Positions 23,906-33,799 of a stretch of 64,000 bases of DNA are shown piece after piece; position 1 is the first letter of the stretch, and the number at the start of each line of letters is the position of its first letter. A program made the translations under genes and the position numbers. Under the pieces are notes generated by a model that saw only the letters and a list, made by a program, of their open reading frames with translations, searched no databases and had not been told where the DNA came from. This stretch comes from Aegilops tauschii subsp. strangulata (taxonomy: Eukaryota > Streptophyta > Magnoliopsida > Poales > Poaceae), in assembly GCF_002575655.3 (NCBI RefSeq), contig NC_053039.3, positions 236,632,622 to 236,696,621 of the forward strand, written 5' to 3'.

Positions 23906-26900
23906 TGTAGCGACCCGACCCGAATGGGTCAAGTCTCTGTGCTTAAGTTTCATCCCTGGATCGGTATGCTGACACACACAGTACTCGAGGATTTATAACA
24001 GAGGTAAATCACATGTATAAAGTAACGTAAATACTATTACCTCAATCCATATAGCGGAAGTAACAACAAAGTTGTGGAGTTCCCAACAACGCCAACGGCA
24101 AAGTTGAGTGTAGACATCATAACCCTAACGTATCACTTACTCGTTGTAAGAATCTTGCAACATGAGACGTTGCAGCCATATAGGTCAGTACATTGAATGT
24201 ACTGGCAAATTCACACCATAGAGCAATGATGAATAATAGCTATCACTACATGCATATTTGGCTGGTGGAGGCTCTGAGGTTAATTTTGCATAAAGCTAAT
24301 TTTGCCTACAACAAAGGAATAAATGTTATTTAACTACAAAGTTTGTTGAAAATTATTGAGAAGGTAACCCCAACTCAATCCCAAGATAATATTAACAGCC
24401 CAACAAATTAATTAAGTAACATGATGAGATCAAATCAATAATTCAAGAACCAGATACTCAAGATGTCCATTACTGGGGACATGGCTAATCATGATTAGTT
24501 TGTACACTCTGCAGAGGTTTGTTCACTTTTCCCCACAAGACTCGATCTCCTCCGTTGAATTTCTCGCACTACATGATGTTTGAGAAACGGATGACCGAGA
24601 CACAGTCTTTCGGAAGCATTAACTCTTTCGACGGGTAGACCGTACCACCTACATCCCCTACATCTGCTAGTCTACCACTGAAAGAGGTCACACAACATAC
24701 TCAACTATGCCAGAGCCCATAATGGCTTGTGGCTGCACACGGAAGTTTCTAGCATGAACAATATTATGATCCCTTTGAGCCTGGGTGGCGAGCCATAGGA
24801 AAAATCACACGAATACCCCGGGATTCTGCTTGGACAACACTGGATTCCCCAGGTGCCCACAAACAATCCACCCAGATGTGTATTAAAGTAGCCACTTTAA
24901 GTAATCCCTTAATTCATAATAATGCTCATAATCTGTCATGAATCTCTCAAACCAAACCACGTCTACGAGCATAGCATAGCAAAGTATAGTAAGCATAACA
25001 TAGTAACTCCCAAGGTTTGAATGCAAGACAATAGGTTCCTACCTCATCAACTACTTCCCAAAGCCCACATGTTATCAAGTCCTACTCATGCAATGATTGA
25101 GGGTTGAATCTAATGCATAAAAACTGGTTAATAAAGGGATATGATCAAAGTGTGAACTTGCCTTGTACTGTTGATGAATATTCTTCGCACTCATAATTCC
25201 TGATAGTTCTACTCGTCGCACTCCGATCAATCTATCATAAGCAAGCAATTACAACCACACATAACCAATCACTCACAGATCCAGAAGAAAAGGCAAAGAA
25301 AGACTGCAATTTTTTTCCAAAAGAACCTAATCAAATTATTTTGCAAGATCAGTTCCTAATTTTGTTTATAAAGTGTGGTGTTGGCTCAAGATGGTAGATT
25401 ACGTCTAGGGATTCAATTGCAAAAGGAATCAATTGAAAATGCACTACAGTTTACAAGATATGATCAAATGGAGGTTCGAATAGTTTGAAAGGTTCAAAAG
25501 TTGAAACTAATGATGCTACTGGATGTAGGAAGTCAATATGAATATGTAAGAAAAAGAATAGGTGGATTTGGAATAACGAAACAAAAGATGCAGGTAATTC
25601 AATATGACATTGGATCTGTTTAGAATGTTGTGTAACAACTCTTTGGTGGACTAGTAGAGTAACCGGATAAGATCAAAATTATATGTTGGAAACATGACAC
25701 TAATTGTGCGAACGGAAAGGTTACCTCAATACGAATCCAGCGCAATTGGATTCATCGCAAACGAAGTTACGGATAAAAAGAAATGATCAAAAGAAGTTTG
25801 AATATGAATATGAACAAATTTCCAAATTTGAAAGTTTGTTTGATAGATTCACTAGATAGGTGCAATCAAGACGAAAGTATTGGCGTTGGTTTCGTCTAAT
25901 TTGGATGAACGAGTAAAAAGTTGCTATTTGAAAAATCAGGGTCAAGCTGTTTTAGAAAAAAATAGGAACGGATAAAAGAATTCTAGGTCTAATGTATAAA
26001 TACAGAGACTAATTAATAATCTAATTATTCTACCGTACTAGTCTAGAAATAATAAACTACAAGAGTATGAAAAGAAAGAAAACGAAGAAAGAGAAAAGAC
26101 GATTTCGGAGAGAGGAGACAACTTCCAGAAGTTCGCCGGAGATGAGAAAAAATATATTTCTTTAATGAATCTAGTCAAACCAAAATATTGATTTAACCCG
26201 AATCGGATAATTTTTAAAGGCTCTGTAGGTCTATATTTATAGGTGGAAAAGAGGTTTAGGAGTCAAAGACTAGGCAATGTGGGACTAAACGTAGACATAA
26301 AAAGAAAAAAAACGCACGGGCTAAAGTGGTCGGCCGGCCGGCGCACGCGCGTGCAGTTTTTTTTACTTTTTCCTTTTTAAGAAAAAGAAATATTTCTAAA
26401 AATAGTATTTTTTTTCTCCAAGCATAACCGAAAAATAAATAAAAACAGTTATGGGCTGTTTGCTGACTATGTTGTGCCCGTGGGCGACGGATAGTTATAG
26501 GGCGCACATGCAGTTTTTTAAATAGAAACAGAAAATCAAATACTGAATAATGAAAATAAAAATAAAATTTATATACACATATTATATATCAAAATTTTCC
26601 AAAAAATATTTTCTACAACCATATCATTTTTCTAGCGTCAAATAAAATCCACAATAATTTAGATAAAGCAAACAGTGCGACTGGTTCATTTAAAAATCAA
26701 ATAAAATATTTTAAAATACCAAAAATGATTTCAACTCATTTTTCTCCAATTTTATATAGTAGGGAATCATTTTAACCAATTTTCTATATATTTTATTTTT
26801 GGAGAAAAAAAATTTGAATAAAAACCAAATAACTCCAAATTGAAAATGGGTTTCAAAATAACTTCAAAGGGACTTTCAGTTTGATTCTTTTAAACTTCCA

Positions 26901-27274
26901 AGTCATATTTCATATGTTTTTAAGAAGTCATTTTATCTTCTCTCATGAAAATCATTGAGTTGCTTAAAGTTTCTGAATTTGAAATAGTTCCAAATGGAAT
27001 TCAAATCTTTTCAAAACCCTTTTCATTTATTTAAATGGAAGAAGTCATGTCATCTTCTCTCTCTAGGGTTTTGTGATGAAATGAATTTGAATTCATGGAG
27101 ATCATAAATGCCAAGTGAAAGTTTGGGAAAGTCCTTTTATTCCCTCTCATTTAACTTTCAAAAAGTTTCAAATTTGACTCAATTTCACACAAACAACCAC
27201 ACCACAATCAAAGAATCAATCAAAAATATTTATTTAATATAACATTCCAAAATTTAGAATTTTGGGATGTTACA
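23906..27274 (-). repeat. Solo LTR (3.37 kb) of a Gypsy-type element
   Basis: The ends are TGTAGCGACCCGACC and GGGATGTTACA, so TG...CA with a TGTA/TACA inverted terminus. It is flanked by the perfect 5-bp direct repeat AGAAC (23901-23905 and 27275-27279). No protein domain, primer site or second LTR is visible inside, so it is best read as a solo LTR left by recombination between two LTRs. The minus-strand start TGTAACATCCC resembles Triticeae Gypsy LTRs, but I cannot name the family. Strand is a guess. Confidence 0.8.
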
Positions 27275-27613
27275 AGAACTCGAACCGCACGGCTGGCCGA
27301 CCTCCATCACCCTAGCAAAGGGACAAGGAGCCGCAGCCGGCTTTGCGGACGATCGTGCAACACCACAACAAACTTGAGCGTTGTATCCTCTATATGGCCC
27401 TCTACTGGGGGTGGAGCGGCTGGGGCGAGACGACCAGCGCTCTGCTACGGCCGCCCCGGTCCCGAGCGCCGTGTCTTCCACGCCCTCGTGACGCGGACCC
27501 TCTTCTAGCACTGGTGCCAGCTTCTGCGATTGCGTTCGAAGCGAAGGCGTGGTGTCGAGAGGAAGCTCTCGTAGCAGCAACAGAAGCACGAGCTGGACCT
27601 TTCCCCTCGCCAT
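27275..27613 (-). pseudogene. Antisense accessory gene of Gypsy-B, 5' part
   Basis: This starts at the minus-strand ATG at 27613 (MARGKVQLV), runs through a low-complexity Ala/Pro/Arg region and reaches the B3-like part at the AGAAC duplicate. A frameshift near 27310-27325 separates the two (one frame gives PFARVMEV, the next GRPAVRFEF). A TATA-like box lies about 100 bp upstream on the same strand. Confidence 0.55.
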
Positions 27614-27713
27614 GCCAGCAACGGATGCAAGGGGTGAGGAAAGAAGAATAAGATGGTGGACACTGATAAATTGGGACGAAGAGAAGTGGATGAGCATCGC
27701 CCTCCGTGACCCC

Positions 27714-27722
27714 TTCTTATAG
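27714..27722 (-). promoter_or_regulatory. TATA-like box for the antisense accessory gene
   Basis: The minus strand reads CCTATAAGAAGG here, about 100 bp upstream of the ATG at 27613, a normal plant core-promoter distance. The position suggests the accessory frame has its own antisense promoter, independent of the LTR. This is inference from sequence only. Confidence 0.45.
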
Positions 27723-28179
27723 GGGAAGGCACGGGGGTCGGCTCTCCACCATCTTAGGGCAACCACCCCGTTCCACCAACTATGCGCCCTGCATTTCTGG
27801 CTGTCACATTTCTCCAGCGCCCGTCCATTCTCGCCAATCCAGCGTCTTGACCCCTCTGCTCAGAGCATTATCCCCACCACTGCCCCTCTTTGCCAATCCC
27901 ACATTCTACGCACGACCAAGCCAAGACCAGTGACAACCTACGTGCGTGCTCGCCCTTGTTTTCTAACACAAGGAGTGGGTGCACACCCTGGCGACAAGGT
28001 TGCCGGAGGACAATAGGAGGACTAATTCAAGTTCAGATTAATGAAGAAGCAAAGAAGATCTTAGAAGACAGATATCGCCACGGCAAGATTTCGCATCAGT
28101 CTTTGCCTCATGTCTGTGCATTGTTTGGACCTAGCCCAATGACGCTTGACATCACGTGTGGCCTAGGCCCTGGGGCTTC
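27723..28179. other. Gypsy-B 3' internal region and polypurine tract
   Basis: No gene seen. It ends in CCCTGGGGCTTC directly before the LTR start TGTCGGTG, the place where a polypurine tract is expected. Confidence 0.55.
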
Positions 28180-29077
28180 TGTCGGTGTATAAAACATGGG
28201 TATTTTATAGCCTGACTTATGCACAGACAAGTAACAGCTCCCCTGCCAACTAAAGTTCCAATAAAGACTCTCAAGCCAAAGAAGCCGCTCCTTGAGAGAT
28301 CAAGGAGTGCATCAGGAAGATCAAGATCCAAGGCCAAGTTGATCAACTTGGCTAAGGAGAAGAACAAGACAAGTTATCAAGATCAATACTAGAAGCAGCA
28401 CTTGTCGGGGACACTGAGCTGGCAAGACGAAGGCCCGACAAGCTCCTTGGCCGGCAAGATCCCTCTAGCTACCAGCGCTCCACCTCATCGAGCATCTAGT
28501 CGTTGATCAGGGAGGTGTCGAGCCTGCAGGTAGTTAGGTGAGACTTACCAGACACGTGTCAGCTCACCGGAAGGATTTTTACCTCTATTGACACCCGTCC
28601 AAATGGTGTGTCAAGCTAATAGGAGTAGCTAGGCAAGTGGTGCAGCAACCTTGCCGGGGCTCCTCCTCCTCACGACACCTAACGGTGCATTTAATACTTT
28701 TTGTCCCTACTAGTAGAGTTAGGTATGATATCACTATTTGCTATCTAATCACTAGATAAATGACCTTTTTTCCACTATGGTAACCCCTTGAGCTATAAAA
28801 GAAGGGCCAGGGCAACGTTTACAAGGATCGACCCTTTGCACAACTACACGTGTAGCTGCTCTCTCTTGCACCTTGCCGAGGTAGCGCTCCTTGTACTTGT
28901 GTTCCCACACATACATCCAATATAGCAAGCATGAGTAGGGTTTTACACCTCTCAGTGGCCCAAACCTGGGTAAAGATCCTTGCGTCTCCCGTTGATTTTG
29001 CTCTTTGCGTCTTCTGCATCTCCCTAGCCGAACCACAAGGGGCTTGATGGCCCCATAGATGGTCGTCACCACCGACA
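28180..29077 (+). repeat. 3' LTR of Gypsy-B
   Basis: An 898-bp repeat whose ends form a perfect 8-bp inverted repeat, TGTCGGTG at the start and CACCGACA at the end. It contains a TATAAAAG box at about 28794-28801, followed by a typical LTR leader ('aacctgggtaaagatcc'). Only one copy lies within the window. Confidence 0.85.
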
Positions 29078-29738
29078 GGGACGCTGGGTTCGTCTGTGGC
29101 CACAACCTCGTCTTCGACGGTGCCACCGCTGCCATCAACCCCACCATGCTGCACTTCATTGGCCTATGATTCGATTCCATATATGATGTGTGTGACATGC
29201 TGATCATTTCATCCGCTGATCTACGGGACGCAAAAGAGCATGGTCTGCTACAACGAGGTAGGTGTTGTTGAGGTCAAACGACATGGGCACATGAAAGAGC
29301 TTGAGTAGACGCTACTTCCTACTGGAAGTTGCGGGCCACCGTTTCCTAGAAAGACGTCTACATCTCATCACATACATGACGGCTGCAATGGCACCGAGCA
29401 CGACCACGATCACTGGATAAACGCTACTGTCGTCCTCACCGAGGAGCAACAACCACGACACCTGGAACGACTAACCTTTCCGTAATAGACAACTTAGAGA
29501 CTACCCACCAACATAGGTCTCATGGAAGCTAGAGTCCTTTGCGATCGAAACGAACGATAAACTAAACTTTTTTTGAATTGTTGTTTGTTTCTGAGATAGG
29601 TACTCGCTTATTCCAAGCGGTAAAGATAAACTAAATTGGTTTGTAGAAAAATGACCATTTGTCATTTTTACGAAGTCGTTTGTTGGACCAACCAAACATA
29701 GTTTTAGGTGGTCAGAACCCTAACTTTATTAGTGTAAA
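29078..29738. other. Unassigned sequence with a short unrecognised coding-like stretch
   Basis: Just right of the Gypsy-B LTR, the frame from about 29080 reads GHNLVFDGATAAINPTML before a stop near 29169. I do not recognise the protein. The rest is AT-rich without a visible gene. It could be the host sequence or an older element into which Gypsy-B inserted. Confidence 0.35.
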
Positions 29739-31635
29739 ATGGTTTCGTATAAATCCCGTATCCAAACAACGTGTAAAGGTATGGTTTCTAGATTTGAGAA
29801 ATTCTGGCCAAAATTTCATGGCTTTTATGAGACAATAGAGATGCAGTGGAGCAATTGTGAATACTTTCCAAATTCTGCAAAAGACATCAATAGCAGGTTC
29901 AAATCCATCAAAACAGGAATGAAAAATGGAGCAAACATCTATCACAACTAAACAAAGTCATAGAACAATGTACTTATCTATTGGCTATTTTTATGGACTC
30001 GAGGACCAAAGAGAGAGATTTGTACGTAAGAAAGAAATTTCAAGAAAGCACTTATATCTCATATCAAGAAATTTCTTGACGCCAAAAGGCTATTAGAGGA
30101 AAAGGAAAATATAAGAAGGGCCAAATTAGGAGATGTGAACACAATGAATTCCTATGCTATCTCTACACAAAGTTCCATGAATAATATTATTTCATCCATT
30201 AAGTGTGAGGATGGAAGAATCATACATGATCATGCGCAAAAAGCTGCTATATTGCCGCAATCATTTAAAGATGGATTGGGCATCTCTCTTAACCCTACCA
30301 TACTGTTCAATATTGATCACCTTGCAACAAATCAAACCACAATCATTCGCAACATCCATTCAAAAGTGAAGAAATTGGTGAGGTTATGAACCATATGGAA
30401 AATGAAAAAACATATTATCCTAGTGGTTTTAATGGATTTTCATAAAAAAATGCTAGAACACTATCAAGGAATAATTCTACAAACATTGTCAGGATTTCAT
30501 TGATGAAAGTATTGACCTGCAAGCCATTAATTCTGCTTTCATCACACTGATACCCAAGATCAATTCCCCCAAGACACCTGCTGATTATATACATATTTCC
30601 CTGGTTAGTGTTCCTATCAAAGTTATTAGTAAGCTGCTAGCTAACAGGCTACAAAAGTACATCGTACCTATTCTGAGTAGAAACCATTATGGTTTCATTA
30701 AAACTAGAATATGTAAGGATGTTTATCTTGGCCATATGAGTATTTTCACATTTGATACAATCGAAAAAGGAAACTAATTTTGAAAAGGCATTTGACAAAG
30801 TGGAACATGATGCAATCATCTCATGCTCAAACACCTTGCGTTTGGAGAAAACTGGATTAGACGGATCGACAAAATCCTCAGATCTATATCTACTTGAGTG
30901 ATTATTAATGGTGTTCCAGGGAAGAAAATCATATATAAAAGAGGTGTCAAACAGGGTGACTCACTTTCACCTCTTTTATTTATTCTAGCAGCTGGACTCC
31001 TCCACATAATTATCAGTGGGCCTAGCATAATGGGAAATCTCTCTACCCATTAATATCTCATTTAGCCTTGGCTACCCTATCATAAAATATGTTTATAACA
31101 TTCTTATTATCATGTGTGCTGATACTACACAATTAACCACTCTCAAAGATATTTTCTACAGAATCTCTAAATCCACTAAACTCCTGGTCAACTATAACAA
31201 TCATCTCTTGTCCCAACTAATATTTATGATAACAGGGCTACTGGTCTATCCAACCTTCGGGGTTGTAGAAAAGGACACTATGTTTTTCACATACTTGGGA
31301 CTACCAATGAGGACTACTGGACCAAGAATAGATGATCTTATGCCTATCGTTAGCGGGATGGATAATAAACTCTCTAACACTGCCTGCATGCTCACTTATG
31401 TTGGTAGACTTATTCATATGAAATCTGTCATTTCTTTCAGGCCAATATTTTGTATGTGGTCTATTAAAGTCTAGTTCCCAATCATTGATCATGTGCGAAA
31501 GGCTCGCATGATATGGCAAGGACATCAACAAGCATGGTAGATGTTTAGTGAAATGGGGAAAGATCTGTCTCCCAAATATCCTGGGGGAGGGGGTAGGTGT
31601 GTTGGACTTGAGACAACATAATAGAGCTTTAGATG

Positions 31636-31700
<65 letters not shown>

Positions 31701-32715
31701 CTTTGATCACCATGATACTCCCTAAGTGCAACTAATATGGAAGGTCTACTATTCTGATCCTACCGTTCCTAATCAAACAACCAGATCAGGTTCTTTTTGG
31801 TCGAAGGATTGTTGTAAACTCATCCCAAATTTTAAAGGCATGGCCATACTTATGGTCTCACCAATGGCAAGATGTAAAATCAGAGTTAAAATTCCCACAA
31901 CTATTCTCATTTGCTAAGGATAAAGACATCTCTACCAAGAAAGCTCATGAAATCATTTAGGAGAACATATGTGACATGTTTCATCTACCTTTATCCACCA
32001 TTGCATTGCAACAATGCCATGTGAACTGGTCAGTACTATTACATCCAATATTGAAAATGGTGACTTGGATGTTTGGAAAATTCAAGGTCAAGGAATCAGA
32101 TACTCCAACAGGAAAGTTTGGAAAATTTTAATTGGTAATCCTAATAAGGCACCTGACCCGTTCCAATGGATTTGGAAATCCCCTATCCTGTCTAAGCAAA
32201 AAATCCTTTTCTAACTGCTTATACAAGACAAATTGAACACTAGAGACCTACTGATGAGAAAGAATGTCCACATTGATGACTATAATTGTGTGCTATGTGA
32301 GGATCATTGTGTTGATGATTATATGTATCTTTTCTTTAGATGTGATTTCAACCAAAACTTTTGGTTAAACCTTGGTATGGTTGCCGATTAGTGGGAAAAA
32401 CATAAACATAATAAATATATCATGCTTTAAGGAAGTTCCTGTCACTGGATGTTGGATCTTATGGAACCATAGAAATGGTATTATTATTTTATACTAAACA
32501 GCTAAGCATGAGCGAGTGTGTATTTGTCTTGAAAGAAGGCTTTCAAATGGTGATGATCAGAGCCAAGCCTAATCTCAAGGATGGCATGCAGGGATAGATA
32601 GACTCTTTGTAATTTCCTTTTGTAATCCCTGCCGTGTAACTATCTACCCTGTACATACCAAGTTTTAATAGAAAATGAGACATGGTAGGGGCCTTCCCTG
32701 ATGTATTATGCTAAA
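29739..32715 (+). mobile_element. LINE (L1-type non-LTR retrotransposon), decayed
   Basis: Plus-strand remnants in several frames follow LINE ORF2 order. There is an endonuclease-to-RT linker (29739-30389) and an RT start (about 30500-30720: INSAFITLIPKINSP, ISKLLANRLQKY, NHYGFIKTR). The RT core follows (about 30780-31010: FEKAFDKVEHD, KRGVKQGDSLSPLLF), then later RT/thumb (31112-31474) and a zinc-finger-like RVT tail (about 32150-32360: LNTRDLLMRKN, CVLCED, YLFFRCDF). The catalytic box normally reading Y/FADD appears as 'CADTTQ' near 31112. The end near 32715 has the usual 'aagttttaata' and an A-rich run. Many stops; not functional. Confidence 0.82.
31638..31696. repeat. (TA)n microsatellite
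   Basis: About 29 TA dinucleotides without interruption, lying inside the LINE coding remnant. The 'IYIYIY' open frames over it are artefacts of the repeat. Confidence 0.97.
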
Positions 32716-33520
32716 AAATATTCTAAATAAAGACAATTGCCCATAGTCGTTTGGTCCTTGCCTTTTTGTTGTCAATATTCAGATGTTTCCAAAATGAAAA
32801 CAAATACATACATTGGATTTTTTTAGCAAGTAAATTCAAAATTTTGAAAGGTTGAGCACACCCATCCCACAATAAATCTGAATTCTTGGACTGATGATGT
32901 ACTTATTCGAATTGCATATTGCAAAATGGCTCACGGAAAAACAAGTTGAGTTTCAAAACATCCATAGATCTTCATAGAAATGTTCTACTCTGTATAAACC
33001 TTTTCACAAAGTGATTCATGTGATGACTAGTCAGATGACCACCTTTTCCCCTGAAGATTTTTTAGTTTGTCAAAGAAACAGACAAGTTGTAAATATATGT
33101 GAAAAAGGGTCCCATAGTTTTACATCTTTGCCCAGGACCGGCCGTGGCCCTGGCCCATGTATGCGAAGCCCAAGCCCACCTCAAAATCTGAGTTGATCGA
33201 GATCTATCGAATCAACCAATCGCAAACTCCACTTTTTCCACCCTCACACTTTTACCACACACGAAAACCTAACATGGGCCACAGTCACCCGGTACCGGCA
33301 GTACCACTACACACATACAGATACACGTACGCATACACATACACACAACACTAGAGCTATAGCCTGTGGCGTCATTGGCAGGTGGGGTCGCCCGGCGATG
33401 GCCCCACCCATCAGCGATGCGCGCACAGCAAACAACACAGTGGGCTCGACTGTACACCACCACCCACGACACTGTAGCGCCAACAGTATTGGTCGCTCTC
33501 AGCTCAGCTCCCTCTCGACG
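32716..33520. promoter_or_regulatory. Upstream region of the BOP-like gene
   Basis: Non-coding. AT-rich up to about 33120, then GC-richer. I see no certain TATA box; CA/TA-rich stretches lie at 33300-33350. It starts where the LINE ends, so only about 1 kb of unique upstream sequence separates the gene from transposons. Confidence 0.4.
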
Positions 33521-33541
33521 GAGAGAGAGAGAGAGAGAGAG
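33521..33541. repeat. (GA)n microsatellite in the 5' region of the BOP-like gene
   Basis: Ten GA units about 255 bp upstream of the start codon. GA/CT runs near plant transcription starts can bind BPC/GAGA-type proteins; a role here is inference. Confidence 0.9.
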
Positions 33542-33619
33542 GGGGGAGGGGAGCCACAAAAGAGCCAAGCTGCAGTGTCGCTGTAGAGCAAAGGGGATTG
33601 ATAGCTAGCTAGCCGCGCG

Positions 33620-33637
33620 ATGCCTCCCCTCCCCTAA
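33620..33637 (+). other. Possible upstream ORF (5 codons)
   Basis: ATG CCT CCC CTC CCC TAA in the pyrimidine-rich likely 5' UTR. It counts only if the transcript starts upstream of 33620, which I cannot tell. Confidence 0.35.
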
Positions 33638-33787
33638 CCTTTCCGTCTTCCTCCTCTCCTCTCCCTCTCCCTCTCCCCACGGTCCCAACAAGCTCTCCTC
33701 CCTCCGCCTGCTTTCCCCTCCCCTCCTCCAAATCCCGTGCAAAAGCTGGGATCTTTTCAATTAGCCCAAGGAGGGTACTAGTGCTAC

Positions 33788-33799
33788 ATGAGATCATGA
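33788..33799 (+). other. Minimal upstream ORF overlapping the BOP start codon
   Basis: ATG AGA TCA TGA: a three-codon frame whose stop overlaps the main ATG (33796) as ATGA. The upstream ATG has a poor context (T at -3), the main one has A at -3, so leaky scanning would favour the main start. Confidence 0.6.

Larger units (their letters stand above)
13126..29077 (+). mobile_element. Ty3/Gypsy retrotransposon, Tat-type (Gypsy-B), with nested insertions
   Basis: Integrase coding sequence resumes on both sides of the Copia insert at 13372-21960. An antisense accessory frame is split by a solo LTR at 23906-27274. A purine-rich stretch and a complete 3' LTR close the element at 29077. The 5' half lies left of Gypsy-A and outside the window. 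Removing the insertions leaves about 4 kb of element. The presumed right target duplicate is GGGAC (29078-29082). Confidence 0.85.
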
